From assembly GCF_003086295.3 (NCBI RefSeq), contig NC_092046.1:101659363-101723362 (forward strand): DNA of 64,000 nt, read 5' to 3'. Shown one piece after another: positions 55,797 through 64,000 of this stretch. The notes below the pieces were generated by a model. The model was not told the origin of the DNA and did no database searches. It saw only the letters and a program-made list of their open reading frames with translations. Position numbers and translations under genes: made by a program. Each line of letters opens with the position of its first letter. Position 1 is the first letter of the stretch. The DNA comes from Arachis hypogaea. Lineage: Eukaryota > Streptophyta > Magnoliopsida > Fabales > Fabaceae.

Positions 55797-56951
55797 GGTG
55801 GATTCATTCCTTGTTCCTATTTCTTCTGTTTTTCGTTTTCTATGTTATGTGCTTATCTATGTTTGTGTCTTCATTACATGATCATTAGTAGTTAGTAACC
55901 TTGTCTTAAAGTTATGAATGTCCTATGAATCCATCACCTCTCTTAAATGAAAAATGTTTTAATTCAAAAGAAGAAGAAGTACATGAGTTTCGAATTTATC
56001 CTTGAACTTAGTTTAATTATATTAATGTGGTGACAATTTTTCTTGTTTTCTGAATGTATGCTTGAACAGTGCATATGTCTTTTGAAGTTATTGTTTAAGA
56101 ATGTTAAATATGTTGGCTCTTGAAAGAATGATGACTAGGAGACATGTTATTTGATAATCTGAAAAATCATAAAAATGATTCTTGAAGCAAGAAAAAGCAG
56201 CAAAGAACAAAGCTTGCAGAAAAAAAAAATAGGCGAAAAAAAAAATATATAGAAAGAAAAAAAAAAGAAAAAGCAAGCAGAAAAAGCCAAAGCTCTTAAA
56301 ACCAAGAGGCAAGAGAAAAAAGCCAATAATCCTTAAAACCAAAAGGCAAGGGCAAATAAAAAGGATCCCAAGGCTTTGAGCATCAGTGGATAGGAGGGCC
56401 TAAAGGAATAAAATCCTGGTCTAAGCGGCTAAACCAAGCTGTCCCTAACCATGTGCTTGTGGCGTGTAGGTGTCAAGTGAAAACTTGAGACTGAGCGGTT
56501 AAAGTCAAGGTCCAAAGCAACAAAAAAAGAGTGTGCTTAAGAACCCTGGACACCTCTAATTGGGGACTTTAGCAAAGCTGAGTCACAATCTGAAAAGGTT
56601 CACCCAATTATGTGTCTGTGGCATTTATGTATCTGGTGGTAATACTGGAAAACAAAGTGCTTAGGGCCACGGCCAAGACTCATAAAGAAGCTGTGTTCAA
56701 GAATCATCATACTGATCTAGGAGAATCAATAACAATCTGAACTCTGAGTTCCTATAGAAGCCAATCATTCTGAACTTCAATGGATAAAGTGAGATGCCAA
56801 AACTATTCAAGAGGCAAAAAGCTACAAGTCCCGCTCATTTGATTGGAGCTATGTTTCATTGATAGTTTGGAATTTATAGTATATTCTCTTCTTTTTATCC
56901 TATTTGATTTTCAGTTGCTTGGGGACAAGCAACAATTTAAGTTTGGTGTTG
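55797..56951 (+). other. Element D 3' non-coding region with PPT-adjacent hairpin
   Basis: No gene. It has a purine-rich AGAAAAAAGAAAAAGC run at 56215-56290, then long similarity to C (1440-2460). It ends with the hairpin GTTGCTTG/GGGA/CAAGCAAC (56914-56933) and TAAGTTTGGTGT (56938-56949) at the 3' LTR. Confidence 0.75.
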
Positions 56952-58677
56952 TGATGAGCGGATAATTTATACGCTTTTTGGCATTGTTTTTAGTATGTTT
57001 TTAGTAGGATCTAGTTACTTTTAGGGATGTTTTCATTAGTTTTTATGTTAAATTCACATTTCTGGACTTTACTATGAGTTTGTGTGTTTTTCTGTGATTT
57101 CAGGTATTTTCTGGCTGAAATTGAGGGACTTGAGCAGAAATCAGATTCAGAGGTTGAAGAAGGACTGCTGATGCTGTTGGATTCTGACCTCCCTGCACTC
57201 AAAGTGGATTTTCTAGAGCTACAGAACTTGAAATGGCGCGCTTCTAATTGCATTGGAAAGTAGAAATCCAGGGCTTTCCAGCAATATATAATAGTCCATA
57301 CTTTGGCCAAGAATAGATGACGCAAACTTGCGTTCAACGCCAGCTCTCTGCCCAATTCTGGCGTCCAGCGCCAGAAAAAGATCCAAAACCAGAGTTGAAT
57401 GCCAGAAATGGATCAAAACCTGGCGTTCAACTCCACAAATGGCCTCTGCACGTGGAAAGTTGAAGCTCAACCCAAGCACACATCAAGTGGGCCCCGGAAG
57501 TGAATTTATGCATCAATTACTTACTCATGTAAACCCTAGTGACTAGTTTATTATAAATAGGACCTTTTACTATTGTATTAGACATCTTTGGATTATCTTT
57601 TGATCTATTGATCACGTTTTGGGGGCTGGCCATCTCGGCCATGCCTGGACCTTTCACTTATGTATTTTCACGGTAGAGTTTCTACACTCCATAGATTAAG
57701 GTGTGGAGCTCTGCTGTTCCTCAAAGATTAATGCAAAGTACTACTGTTTTCTATTCAATTCATCTTGTTTCGCTTCTAAGATATTCATTCGTACTTCAAT
57801 CTGAATGTGATGAACGTGACAATCATCATCATTCCCTATGAACGCGTTCCTGACAACCACTTCCGTTCTACCTTCGACTGAATGAGTATCTCTTAGATCT
57901 CTTAATCAGAATCTTCGTGGCATAAGCTAGAATGATGGCAGCATTCAAGAGAATCCGGAAAGTCTAAACCTTGTCTGTGGTATTCCGAGTAGGATTCAAT
58001 GAATGAATGACTGTGACGAGCTCCAAACTCGCGATTGCGGGGCGTTAGTGACAGACGCAAAAGGATAGTAAATCCTATTCCAGCATGATCGAGAACCAAC
58101 AGATGAATAGCCGTGCCGTGACAGGGTGCGTTGACCATTTTCACTGAGAGGATAAGATGAAGCCATTGACAAGGGTGATGCCTCTAGACGATTAGCCGTG
58201 CCGTGACAGGGCATTGGATCATTTTCCCGAGAGATGACCGAAAGTAGCCATTGACAGTGGTGATGTATCATATAAAGCCAGCCATGGAAAGGAGTAAGAC
58301 TGATTGGATGAAGATAGCAGGAAAGCAGAGGTTCAGAGGAACGAAAGCATCTCCATTCGCTTATCTGAAATTCTCACCAATGAATTACATAAGTATTTCT
58401 ATCCCTATTCTATTAATTATTCGAAAACACCATTATGAATTTATATCTGCCTAACTGAGGTTTGCAAGGTGACCATAGCTTGCTTCATACCAACAATCTC
58501 TGTGGGATTCGACCCTTACTCACGTAAGGTATTACTTGGACGACCCAGTGCACTTGCTGGTCAGTTACACGGGGTTGTGAACCGTGGTTTTGGCATCATG
58601 TTTTTGGCGCCATTTCCAGGGAAAGAAAGAGCAATGAACTTTACATAATTAAAGTGTAATCACGATTCCGCGTACCA
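56952..58677 (+). repeat. Element D 3' LTR (264 bp longer than its 5' LTR)
   Basis: 1726 bp with the same ends as 49014-50475 and few substitutions between them. It contains the shared LTR module (about 57205-57300) inside a 181-bp segment (57144-57324) that is absent from the 5' LTR. It also has two copies of an 85-bp unit (CCGTGCCGTGACAGGG at 58111 and 58196) where the 5' LTR has one. TATAAATA is at 57552-57559. Confidence 0.92.
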
Positions 58678-58682
58678 TATAT

Positions 58683-59094
58683 CATAAGGGGTGCTTCAAC
58701 ACCTAATACCTTAGACCAACTGGTTTGGGAGTATTGATTGAAAGCTTATCTTAAAAAGCCGCTTTGAGACATGATACCTAGAGTCGAGGCCAAGATACAA
58801 AAAGAAAGAAAAATGCTAGAAAATAAGTGCTGCTTCAAAGGTGACAATCTATAAAGAGGATTCCATAATATCATTTGAATGAAAGTCCTAAGATCTAAGA
58901 CTTCCAAAATGTAAGGACTAATGAGCACTGGAATCCTTGCATAAGCATACAAATTAGAGTTAATCCCACTGTCACTTATTCACTTCACCCACTAAGGCAT
59001 CATAAGCAATTCTTCAATGCATTCCAATTAAGAGAATTATTTATGCATAGTTCTTTTCTTGCTTGGGGACAAGCAAGATTTAAGTTTGGTGTTG
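58683..59094 (+). other. Element H 3' non-coding region, part 2
   Basis: Continuation of 47977-49008 after D. No gene. It ends with the hairpin TCTTGCTTG/GGGA/CAAGCAAGA (59057-59078) and TAAGTTTGGTGT (59081-59092) just before the 3' LTR. Confidence 0.75.
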
Positions 59095-61514
59095 TGATGC
59101 CAGGGCATCTTGGCTAGTTTTACTAGCCATTTTTTGTATGCTTTAGGTTGGTTTCATGCATTTTTCTTAGGAAATAAGCAAGTATTTGGTTGAAAATGCA
59201 TTCATACCATGATTCAAGCAAACATTGTGAATTTTGAATGATGTCATGAGAATTATGCATGAATTGAATGATAAAATGGATGATGCATGATCTCATGATT
59301 AAGAGCAAGACTTTGATGTACTTTGTTTGATTGATTTCAGGTAATAAGAAGCAGAGAAGAGCCACGTCAGTGGCTACGTTAGTGCCACTAACGTGGCCAT
59401 TAAAGTGGAAGGAAGGAAAGCTTGGAACGTTAGTGGAAAAAGTGAACGCCACTAACGTTTGTGAAGCCAAGAAGACCCACGTTAATAGCCACGTTAGTTA
59501 CACTAACGTGGAAATTAACGTGGAAGAAAGGAGGCAGTTGTGAAAGTTAGTGGAAAAAGTGAACGCCACTAACGTTTGCGAAGCCAAGAAGACCCACGTT
59601 AATGGCCACGTTAGTTACACTAACATAGGCATTAACGTGGAAGAAAGGAGGCAGCTGTGAAAGTTAGTGGAAAAAGTGAACGCCACTAACGTTTGTGAAG
59701 CAGAGAAGGCCTACGTTAGTGGCCACGTTAGTTACACTAACGTGGACACTAACGTGGGTAAAATCTCACCCGGCAGCCTGACCATGCCTTCTTCAAATAG
59801 GGATAACTTGAGCCACAAAGCTCCAAATGAGGTGATTCCAGTGGCATTGGAAAGTAGGATTCCAGAGCTTTCCATGCATATATGGAACTACATGGTGGAC
59901 ACTAAATTTGAGGGAAAAAACCTGCTCCGAAAATGCAAAGATGAACATGGTATCAACCTGTAGTAAGGCCTGCTGACCTCTTCACCTTCCAAGAAGTGTA
60001 ACTCGAGTTGTACAGCTCCAAATGATGCGATTTCAAAGGTGTCGAAAAGTAGACATCCAGGGCTTTCCAAAAATATATAATAGTATGGGGTGGATATTAA
60101 GTTTGAGCTCCAGAACCTGGCAATATTAACCCCCTGGACGCGGACGTTATTGGCACTCACTTTTGCCAATAACGCCAGCCACTATGCCAGCAACCCTATC
60201 CCCTTCAAAAGAGCATAACTTGAGTTACAGAGGTCCAATTGAGGTGATTCTAGTTGCGTTAGAAAACCAACATTCAAAGCTTTCCATCGATATATAATAC
60301 TCTATAGTGGGCATGAAATTGGAGCACAAACCAGAGGCATCTTTTAAGCCCCAAAAACACCAAGTGGGTAGCAAGTGTGACGTTAGCCACACTTGTAGCC
60401 TTAGTGTGGCTAACATTAGCACTGACATTAGCACCTGGACCTCAACTTGATTCACTTACAAGGACCACCCAACCTCAAGGAAGTAAGCCCACAAGTGTCA
60501 ACTAATCAAGGTCACAAGAAGCATCTAGAATAGGAATTTTCATTTAATTGTAATTTACTTTTAGTTTCATTTCATTTTGTAATTTAGGAGAGCCTATATA
60601 AAGGCCTTAGTTTTTACATTCAAGGAATTCTGGATCCGGGGGATTGAAGAGGGGTCTTCGGACTCCCTCCCCTCACACACTTTTCCTTCTCTTTCTTTTC
60701 TTTGTACTTATCATTTATGAATTTTGAAGTTTTAATTTTTAATCTTCATCTTTACTTTTTATTGGGTTAGAGAGCTCTATTGTGATTCAATAGATCAATT
60801 GTAGTTCTTATTCTTCTTCTTCTTTCTTTTCTCTTGATTTTACTAGAGAGCTTTTGATCTTCATCCAATTGGGTAATTGTCTCAGAAGAGAAATTGCTCA
60901 TACTTGGATTTCCTCTGAACCTTGGAAGAGGAATGAGGAGATCATGCTAGAAAAGCTCTCTCGTATTGGATTAGGTTGGGGGTTGGATGGATATTCTGAC
61001 ATTTAATCCTACCAATACTTTGATCTATGAATGTGTGTGGTATAATCAGTGACCAAACCTCATCTCTTCCCATGAGCAATTAAATCAAGGAATTGGGAAA
61101 TTATTCAAGCTTAGAGAGATTGGATTGCCAAGGAATTGGATCCAATCACTTAAGATTGCCAAGGAGATCAATGAATGCATTGATTGAAGAAGAGATGAGA
61201 ATGAACTTGATCTGGAGGATTGCAATATCTCTTGATCCCAATGTTCATTTTATTTTTAGTTCTTACATTTACTTTTCTTGCTATTTTACTTTTCTGCACT
61301 TTATTGCTTTTCCTTTCTTTTCTGTCAATTTACAATTCCTGCTGCTCATCATCCAAATCTGAACCGTCTGACTAGGATAATTAATCAACTATTGATTGCT
61401 TAATCCGTTAATCTCTGTGGGATTCGACCTCACTCTTTTGTGAGTTATTACTTGACGATAATTCGGTATACTTGCCGAAGGGAGATTTGTTGAGAGACAA
61501 GTTTTCGTGCATCA
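59095..61514 (+). repeat. Element H 3' LTR
   Basis: 2420 bp, the same architecture as 43942-46420: 117-bp palindrome repeats at about 59360-59760, and shared modules at about 59800-59890, 59995-60085 and 60215-60310. TATATAAA is at 60595-60602. About 60 bp are missing near 60757. Followed by the target-site duplication GGGCG and E's integrase. Confidence 0.92.
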
Positions 61515-61969
61515 GGGCGTATAGAACAGCATTCAAAACTCCTATTAGGAAATCTCCTTTTCAGTTGTTGTATGGCAAGTCTTGCCACCTTCATGTAGAG
61601 CTTGAGCACAAAGCTTTCTGGGCCACTAAACTCTTCAACCTTGATTTTCAAGAAGCAGGAGAGAAGATGTTAAAAGATGCTAAGATATACAAGGAAAATG
61701 CTAAAAGATGGCATGACAAAAAGATTTCAAAGAAGGAATTCAAACCAGGACAGCAAGTACTCTTGTACAACTCCAGACTCAAAGTTTTCCCAGGAAAACT
61801 CAAGTCTAAATGGACTGGTCCCTACTTGGTGACAAAGGTTTTTCCCTATGGAAGCTTTGAACTGCCAGGTGAAGCAACAAAGAGCAATTTCACAGCAAAT
61901 GGTCACAGGGTAAAGCATTACTTGGGAGGCCATTGGGACAGAAAGAGGGAGAATCAGAAATTAAGGTGA
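61515..61969 (+). pseudogene. Element E integrase, C-terminal part
   Basis: Resumes with AYRTAFKTPIRKSPFQLLYG, directly continuing the frame cut at 43941, and is open to TGA 61967. It contains SCHLHVELEHKAFWATK and the tail VLLYNSRLKVFPGKLKSKWT-GPY typical of Athila integrase. No chromodomain follows. The stop precedes the hairpin GTTGGG/AGGCAA (62014) by about 45 bp. Confidence 0.92.
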
Positions 61970-63527
61970 GCAAGAATGAAGGATGTCAAGCTAGTGACAT
62001 TAAAAGAGCGCTTGTTGGGAGGCAACCTAACCAAAGGTAGTTTTCTTCTCTTAACTATTTCAATAATATGGTTAAGTAGTTTTATCTGTATTGCAAGGAG
62101 CTAAATTTGGTGTTGCACACCAAAACAATTTAAGGGTGAATAAAGGATGCTAAGTTTGGTGTTCCACCAAAAATCTCATTTAAAAACACATTTCACCCTC
62201 TGCATAACTGGTTACTAGCTCCAAGCAATCAGGAAAACCACTAAACCACTGTCTGTTTTCTAGTTTTTAGCTTCATTACTTTCAACAAAAGCACAAGGTT
62301 TTCATGTAACTGATGCATCATAAACAGTAGCAAGGAACTAAGTTTGGTGTTCCTTCACCAAAGTAAGTTTAAGTTCATGCTAACCATTTGCTTAAGTTCT
62401 TGGACAAGCAAGCAACTTCAATAATTATGCAGAAAAAAAGACACTCAACATCTTCAAAGAACCATCACCAAGGGAAATGCAAAAGTAAAAGATGATGATG
62501 ACACAAGGGAAGCTGCAAAACACTCCTGATAGGTTGTATTGTCACAAAACTAAATTTGCTTTGAAACGTTCTGCATGAGAAGTTGCTGGTTGCCTTGATG
62601 TTTAGTTTAAATAATGCAAATTTTGATGTCTGCACTAGCATTATGCTTGTTATCACTCATCTGTTTTAAATTCATGTTTTGTCTCCCTTTTTGCATCAAT
62701 AAGAGAAAATGTTTGAAAAAAAAGTGATTGTCCACTGTTGTAAGAATTAGAAATGAAACTTGTGGTGGTAATTGCTTGATTTAGATGATAAGCTCAATAA
62801 TAAAAGCTGCATAATAGAGTGTTCTTTGTAGTATGAACTTGGTTGCTGTCATAAAACCTTTTATAAATGAAATTCCCTGGAAAATGAAGCAAAGTGAGAA
62901 TGAAAACGAAAAGAAAAGCCAAAGATTGGCAAAGAAACAAACAATAAGGCTAGACACCAATAGCTTGGACCTTAGGACATATGTCTGTGGTGCTTTTTGT
63001 ACTAGGATATGCTTGGATAATTAGGTTTTGAGGAGTCTTTTAAAACTTGATAACTTGGATTAACTAATCCGGGATTACCAACTGAAAGTCCATTATCAAG
63101 AGCAACCTAGCTACAAAGCATTAAGTGATCCAAAGAGATGTTGGACATCAATGTTCCTAAGAGGATTTGTGAGCCAAGTGTCTGTAGTGAAGAAGTGTTG
63201 AGCAAAATTAGGCCAAAAGGGCTGCTGCAACACTTGACACTGAGCTACTATTGAGAAACAAGCTTTCTAAGCAAAAGAAAGAAGGAAAATCAAAAGGGGA
63301 TCAATTAAAAAGCAAGGCATTATGACAGCAACTTTAATGAATCCTCAAAGAAGCATTTCTTATCTAATAGCAGAGAATAATTGAGCTGCATTTTTGTCTG
63401 CATAAAACCCCATAGTTCAAATTCCATTATCTTCTAAATAAGGACATGTATGCTTCTCTGTTTCATTTCATTTCTGCTCAATGTTTAATGCTTGCTTGGG
63501 GACAAGCAAGGTTTAAGTTTGGTGTTG
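61970..63527 (+). other. Element E 3' non-coding region, iterated TAAGTTTGGTGT
   Basis: No third ORF is visible. The post-pol hairpin (62014-62031) has one G-U pair (CCTAAC). Sense motifs TAAATTTGGTGT (62102) and TAAGTTTGGTGT (62151, 62339, 63514) occur. The hairpin CTTGCTTG/GGGA/CAAGCAAG (63491-63510) precedes the last one and the 3' LTR. The 63-codon frame at 62833 is not convincing. Confidence 0.72.
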
Positions 63528-64000
63528 TGATAACAAGTCATCTTATGCTAGTTTTACAAGCATTTTTCATTAGTTTTATTAGGTTTTATGCACTTTCTTG
63601 CACCATAAGTAAGTAATTGGAGTGGATTTTCATGATTATGTTGAATCAATCAAACATCATTTATTTTACACAAAATCATAGGTTTTAAGCTAGAATTAAT
63701 TTATTTTACAATTGATGCAAAGACCTAGTGATTTTGGTGGAACTTTGATTAGTTGTTTGGTTGCTTGTAGGTGAAGAAATGGTGGAAAGAGAAAATTTTG
63801 GCACACTTTTGAAGTTTGAGCACGCTTTGGACTTTAAGCCACACTTTAAAAAGCGTGGCCCATGAAGATAAAGCGTGGCACTCAACCAAGGGAGTGCTCA
63901 AGCAAGGCCAAAGCAAGGAGCGCTCAAAGAAGTGAGAGCTACGCTCACAAGTGTGAGCATTTTCGTGGCCCTCACCAAGGATCGAAGAGGGGGGGACCAA
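63528..64000 (+). repeat. Element E 3' LTR (start only)
   Basis: Begins TGATAACAAGTCATCTTATG after GTGTTG. From 63755 it matches the 5' LTR remnant at 29970 onward (GGTTGCTTGTAGGTGA, AAAGCGTGGC). It has two of the 16-bp GCGCTCAACCAAGG units where the 5' LTR has four. It runs out of the window. Confidence 0.88.

Larger units (their letters stand above)
49014..58677 (+). mobile_element. Element D: complete gag-protease-only Athila-like retrotransposon
   Basis: 9.66 kb with TATAT target-site duplication. 5' LTR 49014-50475, primer-binding site 50482-50499, leader, gag-protease 52408-54701, palindrome cluster, accessory ORF with a tRNA-like insert (55484-55796), 3' region, and 3' LTR 56952-58677. 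No RT, RNase H or integrase sequence lies between protease and 3' LTR. Element C has the same layout, so this is a family structure and not a one-off deletion. It may correspond to a published peanut non-autonomous family, but I cannot assign a name. Confidence 0.93.
43942..61514 (+). mobile_element. Element H: non-autonomous LTR retrotransposon in integrase of E, interrupted by D
   Basis: Target-site duplication GGGCG (43937-43941 / 61515-61519). LTRs are 43942-46420 and 59095-61514; the primer-binding site is 46427-46444. The internal part is only about 3.0 kb once D (49014-58677) is removed. One ORF (46589-47976) encodes a homologue of the element B protein. There is no gag domain, protease, RT or integrase. 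Confidence 0.92.
29968..64000 (+). mobile_element. Element E: oldest host, autonomous Athila-type retrotransposon carrying C, F and H
   Basis: Visible parts: 5' LTR remainder 29968-31858, primer-binding site 31865-31882, gag 32041-32668 and 40667-40920, protease, RT, RNase H and integrase 40964-43941 and 61515-61969, 3' non-coding region 61970-63527, and 3' LTR from 63528 past the window end. Both LTR pieces share GGTTGCTTGTAGGTGA and the GCGCTCAACCAAGG repeats. E is hit by three separate insertions, by a gag deletion and by several frameshifts, so it is old. Confidence 0.9.

Noticed and set aside
62833..63024. 63-codon ORF in the 3' region of E
   Set aside because: Short, Lys/Asn-rich, no homologue in other elements here.

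Overview
The window is plant nuclear DNA made entirely of nested LTR retrotransposons. I found no host gene. All recognisable polyproteins are Ty3/gypsy of the Athila type, and every primer-binding site that can be seen is complementary to the 3' end of plant tRNA-Asp (TGGCGCCGTTGCCGGGGA or a near match). Codon use, LTR sequences and the 'TAAGTTTGGTGT' signature suggest a legume, and my best guess is peanut (Arachis). The genus is inferred from memory of similar repeats and was not searched.

Eight elements are present; letters are mine. E (+, 29968 to beyond 64000) is the oldest host. It carries insertions of C (minus strand, in its 5' LTR), F (+, 32669-40661, in gag) and H (+, 43942-61514, in integrase). 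C (519-29967) is split by A (+, 3711-24422) and its 3' LTR by G (minus strand, only an LTR end at 1-518). A is split in gag by B (minus strand, 6022-13980). H is split by D (+, 49014-58677). Target-site duplications are visible for A (GTGCT), B (AGCCC/GGCCC), D (TATAT), F (GAGGT) and H (GGGCG). The deepest nest is E<C<A<B.

A and E were autonomous: they have gag, aspartic protease, RT, RNase H and integrase, all now broken by stops and frameshifts. A also has a third ORF in the env-like position. C and D form a gag-protease-only family without RT or integrase. B and H encode one large Tyr/Gln/Pro-rich, acidic, basic-tailed protein and no pol. F encodes a different Tyr/Pro-rich acidic protein and shares LTR ends and the 3' non-coding region with A. 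So B, C, D, F and H look like non-autonomous elements using enzymes from A-like or E-like partners.

The main hunting result is a set of short hairpins kept across families whose proteins differ. One type precedes a TTAAGTKTGGKG motif and occurs both internally and just before the 3' LTR. A second lies just after the main coding region. A third pair lies in U5 near the primer-binding site. A fourth is iterated in the gag leader of C/D. Several stems change by compensatory substitutions, which suggests selected RNA (or single-stranded DNA) structure. D also carries a 47-nt tRNA-Cys-like 5' half inside a broken ORF.
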